Assembly: GCA_021785795.1 (NCBI GenBank)
Contig: JAJYEK010000001.1
Coordinates: forward strand, 55,845 to 119,844
Direction: 5' to 3'
DNA from: Pseudomonadota bacterium
GTDB lineage: Bacteria > Pseudomonadota > Gammaproteobacteria > Acidiferrobacterales > UBA6901
DNA length: 64,000 nucleotides
Position numbers and translations under genes: made by a program. This document shows positions 29,748 through 38,557 of the stretch, in pieces. Numbering within the stretch: the first letter of the stretch is position 1; every line of letters begins with the position of its first letter. The notes below the pieces were generated by a model. The model was not told where the DNA came from. It saw only the letters and a list, made by a program, of their open reading frames with translations, and ran no database searches.

Positions 29748-30144
29748 CTAAAAAACCTGCGCATAGGATTTATCCGCACTTGGTTGACGCGGTTGCCCGA
29801 CCAACTCAAGCCCCTTGACGCTCAGTTGCGCCGGGAAACGCGCCAGCAGGATTCGACGGACTTCTCGATACGGTGTGTATCGACTCAGGAGATGCTTGCG
29901 CTTGAAATTCATTCTCCCGCCGATTTCCTGAACCCGTTGACCGACAGGGATCGCGCCGGCAAGACAGCAGGTTTCCATGGCGGCAACTTGAGAGGCGAGA
30001 TCGTCCCTTTTGGCCGGCGCTGCTGACACGGCAATAAACCACTGTTTCGCGCTTCTCTGGTATTGCGCCCATTAACACACGCACATCGGATTCATAGGAA
30101 CACCGTTGACCGGTTTGACGAGCCCCTGAAGCCCTCGCGACCAT
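29748..30144 (-). pseudogene. Frameshifted remnant of an IS607-type serine recombinase
   Basis: Reading the minus strand, one frame encodes ETVVYCRVSSAGQK, the N-terminal catalytic motif of IS607-like serine recombinases with the nucleophile serine in RVSS. The neighbouring frame continues it as DDLASQVAAMETCCLAG and then VQEIGGRMNFKRKHLL, the family's next conserved segments. The switch happens at an AAAAGGG run (plus 30005-30011) and needs only one extra base. Beyond KHLL the match decays, with a possible trace (KGLELV for the RFGFELV segment). The MerR-like N-terminal helix-turn-helix and the rest of the C-terminus are missing. It sits between imuB and dnaE2 in the same orientation and fills most of the 29594-30195 gap. 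Confidence 0.75.
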
Positions 30145-30195
30145 CCCCCAGTCTTCGCCAGCGCCGAGCCCACGCCACGACCGGGTTGCCCATCC

Positions 30196-31680
30196 TCATC
30201 CAAACAGACCGTGGAGAAACCAGCGGTGCTCGCCCGAGAGCTCACGGTACACCCAAAACCGCGCCCCCTGTCTGCTACGAGCGACGAAGTAATCGCGCGC
30301 GATGTCTAGCCCATCCCACCAGCCGCCTTCGATGCGCTCCCGTTCCCGGCCAAGCGCCAGCATGCCATCAAGGTACGGATACTGGTCGCGCATCTCCAGC
30401 GGCACCGGTTCATGCAACAGCCACAGGGGCCGCTTCCGTCCTTCCGCCTTCCGTTCCGCGCACGCGCTCTGCCGTGGCCGCCGGCCGGACCCGTTGCGGA
30501 TTGCCATCCCGCATCCCGGCTCGGCATAGATCCAGGCCCGTTCCGGACGATGCTCTGCCACCTGATCCAGACCACGCACCGCACCCCTGCCAAGACGCGC
30601 ACGCAGACGTTCGATGAGCGTCTCCTCCGCTGATGCCTGGACAGGGGCGAAAAGATCAAGATTGCGCGGGGCAAGCGGGTGCAGGTCCGTGACATGCAAT
30701 GAGATTTCCTCCACCGGCGCGGACAATGCGATACGCTCCAGCCGCTCGCGCAGAAGCATGACCAGATAGACTGTGTCGCGCGACGGCGCCACGAGCTCGA
30801 GCCCTACCTGCGTGGTTCTGGCTGCTGCGTGATGCAGCGACAACGTCAGGAAGCACGTACCAGCATCATGCGCGCACAGAAACCCCTCGAGTTCGAACAG
30901 CATGCGGCGTAGCGGAAACAGCAACCCTTCGACCGTGCTTGTCGCAACCGGCAGCGGCAAATTACCCGTGAACACGGATGGCATGGCAAATGCCGGACGC
31001 GGATCCGGAATGCGCCCGAGGGCCCGGTCAAAAATATCGACCAGCTCCGGCCCCATGCGCCGCGCGAGTCCGTCTCTTGGCAGACGCAGACAGTCGCCGA
31101 TCGTACGCACCCCCATTCCACCTAGCGTCCTGCCCTGTTCCACCGCCAGACCGAGGCACGCGAGCGGCAAGGTAGCAAGCACGGCGACAAGCGCGTCCTG
31201 CCGGCTGACACAAGCTTCGCGACCGGCATGCGCCAGCCATGAGGCGGCAAGCGGTGTTGGCGCAACGGCAAGAAACGCACGATAGCCGAGCTCCGCCAGT
31301 CCCTGCCTGACAAGCTCCCTCAATCGATCCACGCCCCCGAACAACCGGCAACTGCCAGCCACCTCCAGCAACAGCGCCTGTGGCGGTGTCGGACTAACAA
31401 CAGGGGTGAACTGGCCGGCCCAGGCCGCAAGACGGTCGAGCGCGGCATGCTCAGACTCCTCGTCGCGCTCACATACCTGCAACGCGCCAACAAGCGCATA
31501 TGCCGCATTCAGGTCCATCCCTGGCCGTATGCCATGGCAACGCGCGGCAGCATTGCAAATCGCCACCCGCCGTTTACGTCCTCCGCGGCCATAAACCACG
31601 ATCAGCGGGTCAGCCGCCGGCGCGCCACGCGTGAATACCTCAAGCGCAAGATCCGGCAGATGCAGGCATAGCCATAGCAT
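30196..31680 (-). CDS. imuB: ImuB, inactive Y-family polymerase-like mutagenesis protein
   Basis: Protein of 494 residues, Y-family fold. The N-terminus reads [16 protein letters not shown], without the first catalytic aspartate of true Y polymerases, and the segment LLLEVAGSCRLFGG lacks the later catalytic acids, as in known ImuB proteins, which act as clamp-binding hubs. A candidate beta-clamp motif RNLDLFAP lies near residue 340 and the C-terminus ends in the ImuB-typical DYFVARSRQGARFWVYRE and WFLHGLFG. It overlaps imuA by 41 bases, showing coupled translation, and is SOS-controlled through the lexA promoter. Confidence 0.93.
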   Translation of the reverse strand: MLWLCLHLPDLALEVFTRGAPAADPLIVVYGRGGRKRRVAICNAAARCHGIRPGMDLNAAYALVGALQVCERDEESEHAALDRLAAWAGQFTPVVSPTPPQALLLEVAGSCRLFGGVDRLRELVRQGLAELGYRAFLAVAPTPLAASWLAHAGREACVSRQDALVAVLATLPLACLGLAVEQGRTLGGMGVRTIGDCLRLPRDGLARRMGPELVDIFDRALGRIPDPRPAFAMPSVFTGNLPLPVATSTVEGLLFPLRRMLFELEGFLCAHDAGTCFLTLSLHHAAARTTQVGLELVAPSRDTVYLVMLLRERLERIALSAPVEEISLHVTDLHPLAPRNLDLFAPVQASAEETLIERLRARLGRGAVRGLDQVAEHRPERAWIYAEPGCGMAIRNGSGRRPRQSACAERKAEGRKRPLWLLHEPVPLEMRDQYPYLDGMLALGRERERIEGGWWDGLDIARDYFVARSRQGARFWVYRELSGEHRWFLHGLFG

Positions 31681-32296
31681 GATCTAGACCCAGATCCAGC
31701 GTCACCGGACCAACCGGCCAGCCACCGCGACGCTTCAGGATGTACACGTCGACGCCGCCCGGGGTCGGCACAAGCTGCAGGCGCAGCGCGGCAGGAGAAC
31801 CTTCCGTGGCGGCCGGCTGTCCGGAACGAAACAGCACGCCCCAAGATCTGCCCGCCTCAGCCGCCAGCTGCAGACGCCGCAAGGCGCGCGTGTCGGTGGC
31901 TGCCGGCCAGGCCAGCACGGCACCACAGGTACCGGCACGCAAAGACTGCTCCACAGCCCACAGCCCGTCGGCGGTGGCCCGCGGATGGACAAGCAGCACC
32001 CGCGACAGGTCCACCTGCGCTGCCGCCAGCGCCGGTGCATAGAGGACATGGGGCGGTGCAATGAAGGCGATCCAGCGTCTGCCGTGGCTCAGTCGCGCGA
32101 GCGCAGGCAGAAGCAGCTGCAATTCGCCGATGCCCGGACACGGAATCAGGATTTCCGTGAGCATACCGGAAGGCCAGCCGTTCCCGGGGAGCAGTGCATC
32201 CAGCTGCGGAAACCCGCTGGGCAGACCCCGCGCAAAGTCTGAGGCGGCACCGGCACGCCAGACCTCGGCACCCAGCATCAGGTCTTGCAGGCTCAC
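31640..32296 (-). CDS. imuA: ImuA, SulA/RecA-like component of the mutasome
   Basis: Protein of 218 residues. N-terminal [30 protein letters not shown] is the ImuA signature, followed by a RecA-like core with a degenerate P-loop region ([15 protein letters not shown]) and C-terminal [11 protein letters not shown]. ImuA is thought to link RecA to ImuB. It starts within the lexA stop (4-base overlap) and its end overlaps imuB, so lexA, imuA and imuB form one translationally coupled unit. Confidence 0.9.
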   Translation of the reverse strand: MSLQDLMLGAEVWRAGAASDFARGLPSGFPQLDALLPGNGWPSGMLTEILIPCPGIGELQLLLPALARLSHGRRWIAFIAPPHVLYAPALAAAQVDLSRVLLVHPRATADGLWAVEQSLRAGTCGAVLAWPAATDTRALRRLQLAAEAGRSWGVLFRSGQPAATEGSPAALRLQLVPTPGGVDVYILKRRGGWPVGPVTLDLGLDHAMAMPASAGSCA

Positions 32297-32895
32297 TGGA
32301 GTTTGCCGTTGCGCAGGATGCCGACACCGATGCCTTCGATAACGAAGGCATCGTGCCGCAGATCGATATCGATGGGCCCAAAATCAGGATTTTCCGGCAA
32401 CAGCCGTACCTGATAGCCACGGCGCTGGAAACGCTTTACGGTAACTTCGTCTGTCAGGCGTGCCACCACGATCTGGCCATTATCTGCCTCGGGTGTACGG
32501 TGCACCGCGAGCAGGTCATCATTCAGAATACCGGCATCGCGCATGCTGTGGCCGCGAACCCGCAGAAAATAATCAGCGCGTGGCCGGAAAAGCCCCGGAT
32601 CAATCCGGTACCGGCCCTCGATGTGCTCTTCTGCCAGTATCGGGTTGCCCGCCGCTACCCTGCCCACTACCGGCAGCCCCTCCTCCTCCTTCAGGCGGAT
32701 GCCGCGCGAAGTGCCCGGTATAAGCTCGATCGCCCCCTTTCGTGCAAGCGCCCGCAGGTGATCTTCGGCCGCATTCGGTGACCGGAAGCCGAGGGCAGCG
32801 GCAATCTCCTGACGTGTCGGCGGCCGACCGGAATCCGCCATGAAGCGGCGTATCATGCGCAGGATCTGCGTCTGGCGCGAAGTCAGAGTATCCAT
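32293..32895 (-). CDS. lexA: LexA repressor
   Basis: SOS repressor and self-cleaving serine peptidase of 200 residues. The winged helix spans residues 1-65 ([46 protein letters not shown], close to E. coli LexA). The cleavage site Ala-Gly is in [10 protein letters not shown] near residue 85, the catalytic serine in [10 protein letters not shown] near 119 and the catalytic lysine in VTVKRF near 156. Two SOS boxes lie directly upstream, so it represses itself and the imu genes. An AGGA sits rather far (about 15 bases) from the ATG. Confidence 0.97.
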   Translation of the reverse strand: MDTLTSRQTQILRMIRRFMADSGRPPTRQEIAAALGFRSPNAAEDHLRALARKGAIELIPGTSRGIRLKEEEGLPVVGRVAAGNPILAEEHIEGRYRIDPGLFRPRADYFLRVRGHSMRDAGILNDDLLAVHRTPEADNGQIVVARLTDEVTVKRFQRRGYQVRLLPENPDFGPIDIDLRHDAFVIEGIGVGILRNGKLQ

Positions 32896-32910
32896 TATCG
32901 TACCGGTATC

Positions 32911-32944
32911 CTGTATTTATATCCAGTACTGTGATTATATATAG
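32911..32944 (-). promoter_or_regulatory. Two SOS (LexA) boxes over the lexA promoter
   Basis: CTGTATTTATATCCAG (32911-32926) and CTGTGATTATATATAG (32929-32944) both fit CTG-N10-CAG, the second with TAG at one end. On the minus strand a TATAAT (32939-32934) lies inside the distal box and TTGCGT is 16 bases further upstream, giving a plausible promoter under the operators. Two adjacent boxes also precede E. coli lexA. The rest of the gap to 33283 shows nothing recognisable. Confidence 0.8.
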
Positions 32945-33283
32945 ATCCGGGACAGACGCAAGTCGCCAACCCTCCCGAACCAGCCAGACACATCTCGCGA
33001 CGCGGCACAGCCAAGCCCGGGTTCCGGCAACCGGGCACGCCCCGGAACAGGAACACCACGGCTGCCGGAAAGTCTAATCTTGCAGCAACAGGAAACTTGT
33101 CCGCAAAGGGGCGAGTCAACAAAACGGATCGACCACGCTGCAACCAGGAGATATAAAGACACACAATTCATGCCATTGAAAAACGTGGCCGCAACCTCAT
33201 GAAACAGTGCCACCCTCATGTCCGGATCGGCGGCGAGCGGCGGTAGCCGCATCGCGAATCGGCGCCCGGGCAAAGGAGGCAAC

Positions 33284-33790
33284 ATGTATCGCAGGCTGTA
33301 TTTCGTATTGCCGGACGAGGCCCACGCCCTGCAAGTCATGCAGGACATCGAAGCATTGGGAGTCGATCACGGCCACATCCATGCTGTTCCCGGGCACGGG
33401 ATAACCCTCAGCCAGCTGCCCCCCGCGACAGCTCGTCAGCGGCGCGATGTTGCAGGCCGCGCCGAAAAGATCGCGTGGGCGGCAAACCTGATCGTATTTT
33501 TCCTTGCGCTGATCGGCCTGATTCAAGCGCTGGCTCGGAATTCCATGCTGTGGTCCGTGGTTGCCCTGTTGGTAGCTGCTGCAACCCTCAGCGCAGGTGC
33601 GCTGTTTGCCGCGCGTGTACCGGACACCCACCTTGATGAACTGCGCGGCGCGCTCAGCCATGGTGATATCGTGCTGATGGTGGACGTGCCGAAAACGCGC
33701 GTCCACGAAATCGAAGAGGTCGTGGAACGCCGGCACCCTGAAGTTACCGCTGGGGGTGTCGGCTGGACCATCGCCACGCTCGGCATCTGA
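33284..33790 (+). CDS. Two-helix inner membrane protein of unknown function
   Basis: Protein of 168 residues. A soluble N-terminal part opens with MYRRLYFVLPDEAHALQVMQDI, which looks like a ferredoxin-fold/ACT-like strand-helix unit and contains HGHIHAVPGHG. Two adjacent transmembrane helices follow (IAWAANLIVFFLALIGLIQAL and MLWSVVALLVAAATLSAGALFA), then a second soluble segment (DIVLMVDVPKTRVHEIEEVVERRHPEV) that resembles the first, so the helices join two related halves. AAAGGAGG before ATG 33284 fixes the start. This type of protein is common in gammaproteobacteria without an assigned role. Confidence 0.75.
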   Translation: MYRRLYFVLPDEAHALQVMQDIEALGVDHGHIHAVPGHGITLSQLPPATARQRRDVAGRAEKIAWAANLIVFFLALIGLIQALARNSMLWSVVALLVAAATLSAGALFAARVPDTHLDELRGALSHGDIVLMVDVPKTRVHEIEEVVERRHPEVTAGGVGWTIATLGI

Positions 33791-33945
33791 CCCCCGTCGG
33801 AGCCCGTGGCGCGGCACGTTCTCCGCTTACCGGCCAGCTGACTGATGCCGGGCGTGTTGGCACGTGCGCTACAACCTGTGCCTGCGGCCGCCTCCGAAAC
33901 CCAATCCCATGTGACAACATCGCCCCGGCGCGCGACAATCACGCC

Positions 33946-34641
33946 ATGGAATCCGGTCAGACCCACTCCGTCGTATCGCTGCGCGGCGTCGAACGCAGCT
34001 ACCGCGAAGGAGACCAGACACGCACGGTCCTGCGTGGAGTCGACCTCGATATACAACCCGGGGAGTGGGTGGCGCTCGTCGGCCGCAGCGGCTGTGGAAA
34101 GTCCACACTCCTAAACCTGATCAGCGGGATAGACCGTCCCGACCACGGCGACATTTGGCTCGACGGAGTGAACATCGCACGCCTGTCGGAGCGTGAACGT
34201 ACACTGTTCCGACGTCGGCATATCGGCTTCGTCTACCAGTTTTTCAACCTGATTCCGACCCTGACAGTAGAAGAAAATCTGCTGTTGCCGATCGAGCTCA
34301 ACCGGCTGGATCAGACGCGCGCACGCAAACTGCTCGCAGCCGTAGGGCTCGAGGAACGGCACGCGGCCTTCCCGGACCGGCTGTCTGGGGGAGAACAGCA
34401 GCGGGTGGCCATAGCGAGGGCGCTGGCACACGATCCGCTTCTGCTGCTGGCTGACGAGCCGACCGGGAACCTTGACAGGAAAACCGGCGAGCAGATGCTT
34501 CAGCTTATGGAATCGCTCGCCCGGACAAACCGCCGCGCACTGCTTATAGTCACCCACTCTTACGAGGTTGCACGGCGGACCGACCGCGTGCTGACGCTCG
34601 AGAATGGTCGGATCGCGAACGAAGACACGGTGACAGATTGA
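33946..34641 (+). CDS. ABC transporter ATPase, MacB/LolD type
   Basis: ATPase of 231 residues. Walker A is [18 protein letters not shown] near residue 46, followed by the LolD/MacB-typical [30 protein letters not shown], the signature [15 protein letters not shown] near 147, and Walker [14 protein letters not shown]. It overlaps the permease gene by a single base (TGATG) and forms a three-gene operon with the permease and an AttH-like protein. Such mechanotransmission-type transporters move lipids or lipoproteins, or export peptides, rather than importing solutes. Confidence 0.92.
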   Translation: MESGQTHSVVSLRGVERSYREGDQTRTVLRGVDLDIQPGEWVALVGRSGCGKSTLLNLISGIDRPDHGDIWLDGVNIARLSERERTLFRRRHIGFVYQFFNLIPTLTVEENLLLPIELNRLDQTRARKLLAAVGLEERHAAFPDRLSGGEQQRVAIARALAHDPLLLLADEPTGNLDRKTGEQMLQLMESLARTNRRALLIVTHSYEVARRTDRVLTLENGRIANEDTVTD

Positions 34642-37184
34642 TGGTTGGGGTGGTGTGGCACGCCAATTTCCGCTTTCTCAGCCGTCATCCGTGGCAGATA
34701 TTTCTTGCCGTACTCGGCGTTGCCCTCGGAGTCGCAGTCGTGGTCGCAGTCGGCCTCGCGAATACCAGCGCCATGCGCGCTTTCCGGCTGTCCTCGCGGG
34801 CGGTGTCCGGCAGCGCAACCGACCAGATCATCGGCGGACCTGGTGGTCTGAGGGAACGCCTGTACACGCATCTTCGTGTGGATGCGGGCATCGAATCGAT
34901 CGTCCCGATCGTCGATGGCTATGTCGAAGCCAAGGACGAAACCCTGCATATCGTCGGTGTCGATCCCCTTGCCGAAAGCGGAACCGCGGGGGATCTTGCT
35001 GGCACCGGAGCAGGCGCCGTCCGGCGACTGCTGACTGAGCCGGGAACACTGCTGCTCGGAAGAGCCACCGCACGCCGCATGGGCCTGAAAGTGGGTGACA
35101 GCTTGACCATACGCTGTGCCGGACGCCGCCACACTATTGTCCTGGCGGGCCTGCTTCCCAGCGCGGGTGCGGCGGTGGCGCAGGACGGACTGGCCATCAC
35201 CGATATCTCCACCGCCCAGATCGTTACTGGCCAAATCGGACAACTCAGCCGGATCGACCTGACATTGCCGCGGGGCGCGACAGGAAGACGCATGCGTGCG
35301 CGGATCGCCGGACTCCTGCCTGCAGGGACCCGGCTCGAATCCGCGCGGGCACGCACAGGCACCATGGTTCAGATGACGCGTGCGTTCCGCACCAACCTCA
35401 CCGCCATGAGCCTACTGGCGCTGATCGTGGGCATGTTCCTGATCTACAACACCATGACCTTTGCGGTGCTGCAGCGAAGACAACTCATCGGCATGCTGCG
35501 GGCAATGGGCGTTACGCGGCGGGAGGTATTCAGCGGAATTCTGGTCGAGGCGTTGTTCCTCGGGGCAATCGGCACGACCGTCGGAGTCGCCTTGGGAGTC
35601 GCCCTGGGAGAAGTGCTGGTACATCTGGTCACCCGCACCATCAACGATCTGTACTTCGTCGTATCGGTAACGCAGTTGCTCATCACGCCGGCGCCTATCC
35701 TGGAAGGCGCCGCCCTCGGGATCGGCGCAACCGTGCTGGCATCGCTCACTCCGGCACTCGAGGCTTCCCGCTCCACGCCCGCAAGCGCGATGCGGCACTC
35801 GGCAATCGAGCAGCGTGCGCACGTACTCGCGCCCCGTCTAGCGATTGCTGGCGGCACCCTGGCAGCAACCGCACTGGTGTTCCTGGCGCTCCCGACAAGA
35901 AGTCTGGTTCTCGGGTTCGCGGTGCTGTTCATGGTCATCGTCGGCCTGGTACTCATCGCGCCGCTGATGGTGGCCTGGCTGAGTGCTGGTGCGTGCGCTG
36001 TTGTAGTCCGTATGCCAGGCAGGTCCGGAGGCGTGCTCGCGCGCTTCGCGCTGCGCGGAATTACCGCCTCCTTGAGCCGTACCGGAGTCGCAATTGCCGC
36101 TCTGATGCTGGCCGTGGCCACTACCGTTGGTGTCGGAGTCATGATCCAAAGCCTTCGCGTCACGGTACGGCAGTGGCTGTCCTCGACCCTGCGCGCGGAC
36201 ATATACGTATCTGTGCCCCAACTCGATCCCGGCCGCACACCGCAGACGATTGATCCCCGGATCATCGCGGACATCAGACGCATTCCCGGCATCTCGGGCA
36301 TAACCAGCGCACGCCGGGTAACGATCGAGACCGTCCGTGGCCCGACCCAGATTGTTGCTGTGGATTTCGCCCCAGGCCGGACGCCACGCTTCCGTCTCAA
36401 GGAAGGCGATGCGCGCACTGCGTGGGCCGATTTTGACGCAGACCGTGCCGTGCTGGTTTCTGAACCTTACGCTTATCACAACCGGACCCGCGTAGGCACG
36501 GATTTGCGTCTGCTCACCGGCCGGGGTTACTTGTCGTTACCGGTTGCCGGAATCTTTTACGACTACGGATCCGAGCAGGGCGTCATCCTCATGCATCGAC
36601 AGCTCTATGAACGGGACTTCGGTGATCATGGCGTGAGTTCTCTTGGTCTGTATATCCGGCCCGGTATGTCCACGACACGAGTGATCACGGCGGTGCGCGC
36701 CGCGGCGGCGCACAGGCAGATGCTTATCGCGCGCTCCAACCGCGCAATCCGGTCTGCCTCGCTCAAGGTATTCGATCGCGCTTTCGCAATTACCGGAGTG
36801 CTCAAGACACTGGCAGTCGTGATAGCAGTGGTCGGAATACTGAACGCCCTCATGGCGTTGCAGATGGAGCGATCACATGAACTTGCGGTACTTCGGGCAA
36901 TCGGCTTCACCCCCGGACAGATCTGGGGGCTGGTCACCGCCCAGACCGGATTCATGGGGTTTTGCGCCGGATTGCTGGCACTTCCGGTCGGCCTCGCGTT
37001 GGCGCTGCTGCTCATTCATGTGATAAACCGCCGCGCGTTCGGGTGGAGCATGGAGACCGTACTGACCTCATCCGTACTGATCCAGGCCCTGGTTCTTGCA
37101 CTGGCAGCAGCGCTGGTGGCCGGTCTCTACCCGGGCTGGCGGATGGCGCGCGCGAATCCGGCCGATGTCCTGAGAGAAGAATGA
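34641..37184 (+). CDS. FtsX/MacB-type ABC permease (duplicated)
   Basis: Membrane protein of 847 residues. An N-terminal helix (IFLAVLGVALGVAVVVAVGLA) precedes a periplasmic domain of about 200 residues, then the first FtsX domain (LLALIVGMFLIYNTMTF, VTRREVFSGILVEALFLGAIGTTVGVALG). Central helices, a second periplasmic domain, and a second FtsX domain close it (MALQMERSHELAVLRAIGFTPGQIWGLV, LPVGLALALLLIHVINRRAFGW). The duplicated architecture matches long permeases encoded next to AttH-like proteins. ATG 34641 is preferred to the TTG one codon upstream. Confidence 0.9.
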   Translation: MVGVVWHANFRFLSRHPWQIFLAVLGVALGVAVVVAVGLANTSAMRAFRLSSRAVSGSATDQIIGGPGGLRERLYTHLRVDAGIESIVPIVDGYVEAKDETLHIVGVDPLAESGTAGDLAGTGAGAVRRLLTEPGTLLLGRATARRMGLKVGDSLTIRCAGRRHTIVLAGLLPSAGAAVAQDGLAITDISTAQIVTGQIGQLSRIDLTLPRGATGRRMRARIAGLLPAGTRLESARARTGTMVQMTRAFRTNLTAMSLLALIVGMFLIYNTMTFAVLQRRQLIGMLRAMGVTRREVFSGILVEALFLGAIGTTVGVALGVALGEVLVHLVTRTINDLYFVVSVTQLLITPAPILEGAALGIGATVLASLTPALEASRSTPASAMRHSAIEQRAHVLAPRLAIAGGTLAATALVFLALPTRSLVLGFAVLFMVIVGLVLIAPLMVAWLSAGACAVVVRMPGRSGGVLARFALRGITASLSRTGVAIAALMLAVATTVGVGVMIQSLRVTVRQWLSSTLRADIYVSVPQLDPGRTPQTIDPRIIADIRRIPGISGITSARRVTIETVRGPTQIVAVDFAPGRTPRFRLKEGDARTAWADFDADRAVLVSEPYAYHNRTRVGTDLRLLTGRGYLSLPVAGIFYDYGSEQGVILMHRQLYERDFGDHGVSSLGLYIRPGMSTTRVITAVRAAAAHRQMLIARSNRAIRSASLKVFDRAFAITGVLKTLAVVIAVVGILNALMALQMERSHELAVLRAIGFTPGQIWGLVTAQTGFMGFCAGLLALPVGLALALLLIHVINRRAFGWSMETVLTSSVLIQALVLALAAALVAGLYPGWRMARANPADVLREE

Positions 37185-38356
37185 ACATGCGGCAACGGTA
37201 TATTCTGCTGCTGGCTGCGCTCGCCGCCGCCGCCGCCGCCGCGGTGGCAATTATCGTGCATGGCTACCGGCACCGGGCGATACCGCCGGCCCTTAATCTC
37301 GGGGCGGTGCTCGGAACCGGCACTTCGAGCGGCTACGCACGCGCCGATCATCCGCGACAATTCCGGTTTCCCCGGGATTTCGGACCGCATCCGGCATTCA
37401 AGACTGAGTGGTGGTATTTCACGGGAAATCTCGCTAGCGCGCTCGGACGGCGCTTTGGCTACGAACTTACGCTGTTTCGCTTTTCACTGACCCCCCACCC
37501 CGTCCGGAGTCCGTCGCGGTGGTCGACCAACCAGGTTTATGTGGCCCACTTTGCGGTCACCGATCCCGCCGATCGACGGTTTCGCTTTTTTCAGCAAAGT
37601 GCGCGCGCCGCCATCGGTCTTGCCGGATCACAGGCCGCGCCTTTCCGGGTATGGGTATACAACTGGAGCGTGCGGGCACCGGCTGGCGCAGATTGGCCAT
37701 GGCGTCTGCACGCCCGAGCAAAGGGGGTTGCACTGAATCTGGAACTTAGCCCGCTGGTGGCCCCCGTTCTTCAAGGCGACCAGGGACTAAGCCGCAAAGG
37801 CCCAGGCCCCGGCAACGCTTCCTATTATTATTCGATTCCACGCCTCAAGACCCGCGGCACACTGTCACTGGAGAAACGATCGTTTTCGGTTAAGGGTCTG
37901 ACCTGGATGGACAGGGAATGGAGCACGAGCGCGCTAGCGCCTGACGAGGCCGGCTGGGATTGGTTCGGACTGCAGCTGTCGGACGGGGCCGACCTGATGT
38001 TCTACCGCCTGAGGCTCATAAATGGGTCCACCAGCCCCATGAGCCAGGGCAGTATCGTCAGCCGGCACGGACATGTGACGCGGCTGACCGCAGCGGATGT
38101 CCGCATCCGGATCCTCGCGCACTGGCGCAGTCCGCGCGGCGGCACGTACCCGGCACAATGGCGTCTGTCCGTCATACCCGAGCATCTGAACCTGGTGGTA
38201 ACACCTATCCTTTCGGACCAGGAGCTTGACGTCGGAATACGATACTGGGAGGGTGCGGTCAACGTGCGGGGTCGCTGCAATGGACGTCCCGTCCGAGGCG
38301 AGGGCTACGTCGAGCTGACAGGCTACGCGCCCGGACCACGGCGCCCCGGACCCTGA
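37181..38356 (+). CDS. AttH/CrtC-like lipocalin-fold exported protein
   Basis: Protein of 391 residues with an N-terminal signal or anchor (YILLLAALAAAAAAAVAIIVHGY). The core shows the family hallmarks: FGPHPAFKTEWWYFTGNL near residue 70, FGYELTLFRFSL, VAHFAVTD, then TWMDREWSTSALAPDEAGWDWFGLQLSDGADLMFYRL and a late GRGYVELTGY-like GEGYVELTGYAPG. Members are named after carotenoid 1,2-hydratase, but no carotenoid genes are nearby. Those encoded beside FtsX-type permeases, as here, are usually called AttH. The start overlaps the permease stop (ATGA); a second in-frame ATG follows two codons later. Confidence 0.88.
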   Translation: MNMRQRYILLLAALAAAAAAAVAIIVHGYRHRAIPPALNLGAVLGTGTSSGYARADHPRQFRFPRDFGPHPAFKTEWWYFTGNLASALGRRFGYELTLFRFSLTPHPVRSPSRWSTNQVYVAHFAVTDPADRRFRFFQQSARAAIGLAGSQAAPFRVWVYNWSVRAPAGADWPWRLHARAKGVALNLELSPLVAPVLQGDQGLSRKGPGPGNASYYYSIPRLKTRGTLSLEKRSFSVKGLTWMDREWSTSALAPDEAGWDWFGLQLSDGADLMFYRLRLINGSTSPMSQGSIVSRHGHVTRLTAADVRIRILAHWRSPRGGTYPAQWRLSVIPEHLNLVVTPILSDQELDVGIRYWEGAVNVRGRCNGRPVRGEGYVELTGYAPGPRRPGP

Positions 38357-38557
38357 CATTCGCACGGCCCGGTCCGGCGTGCCTGCCCTTCGCGGCTCCA
38401 GTCAACGCGATCAGGCACACAGTTCTTGCCTGGCACGGAACCGGAAAATCCGTGATGGGCAGCAAGGACATGCAACGTTGTCCCCACGGGTCACGCGGCA
38501 ACCCGCCCAGGCAGGGTAGGCGCGCATTCCTGCCACGGCGGTAACTTGATCCTGCCG

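Noticed and set aside
33010..33040. Hairpin-like CCCGGGTTCCGGCAACCGGG near lexA
   Set aside because: Short, no T-run, and not at the end of any gene.
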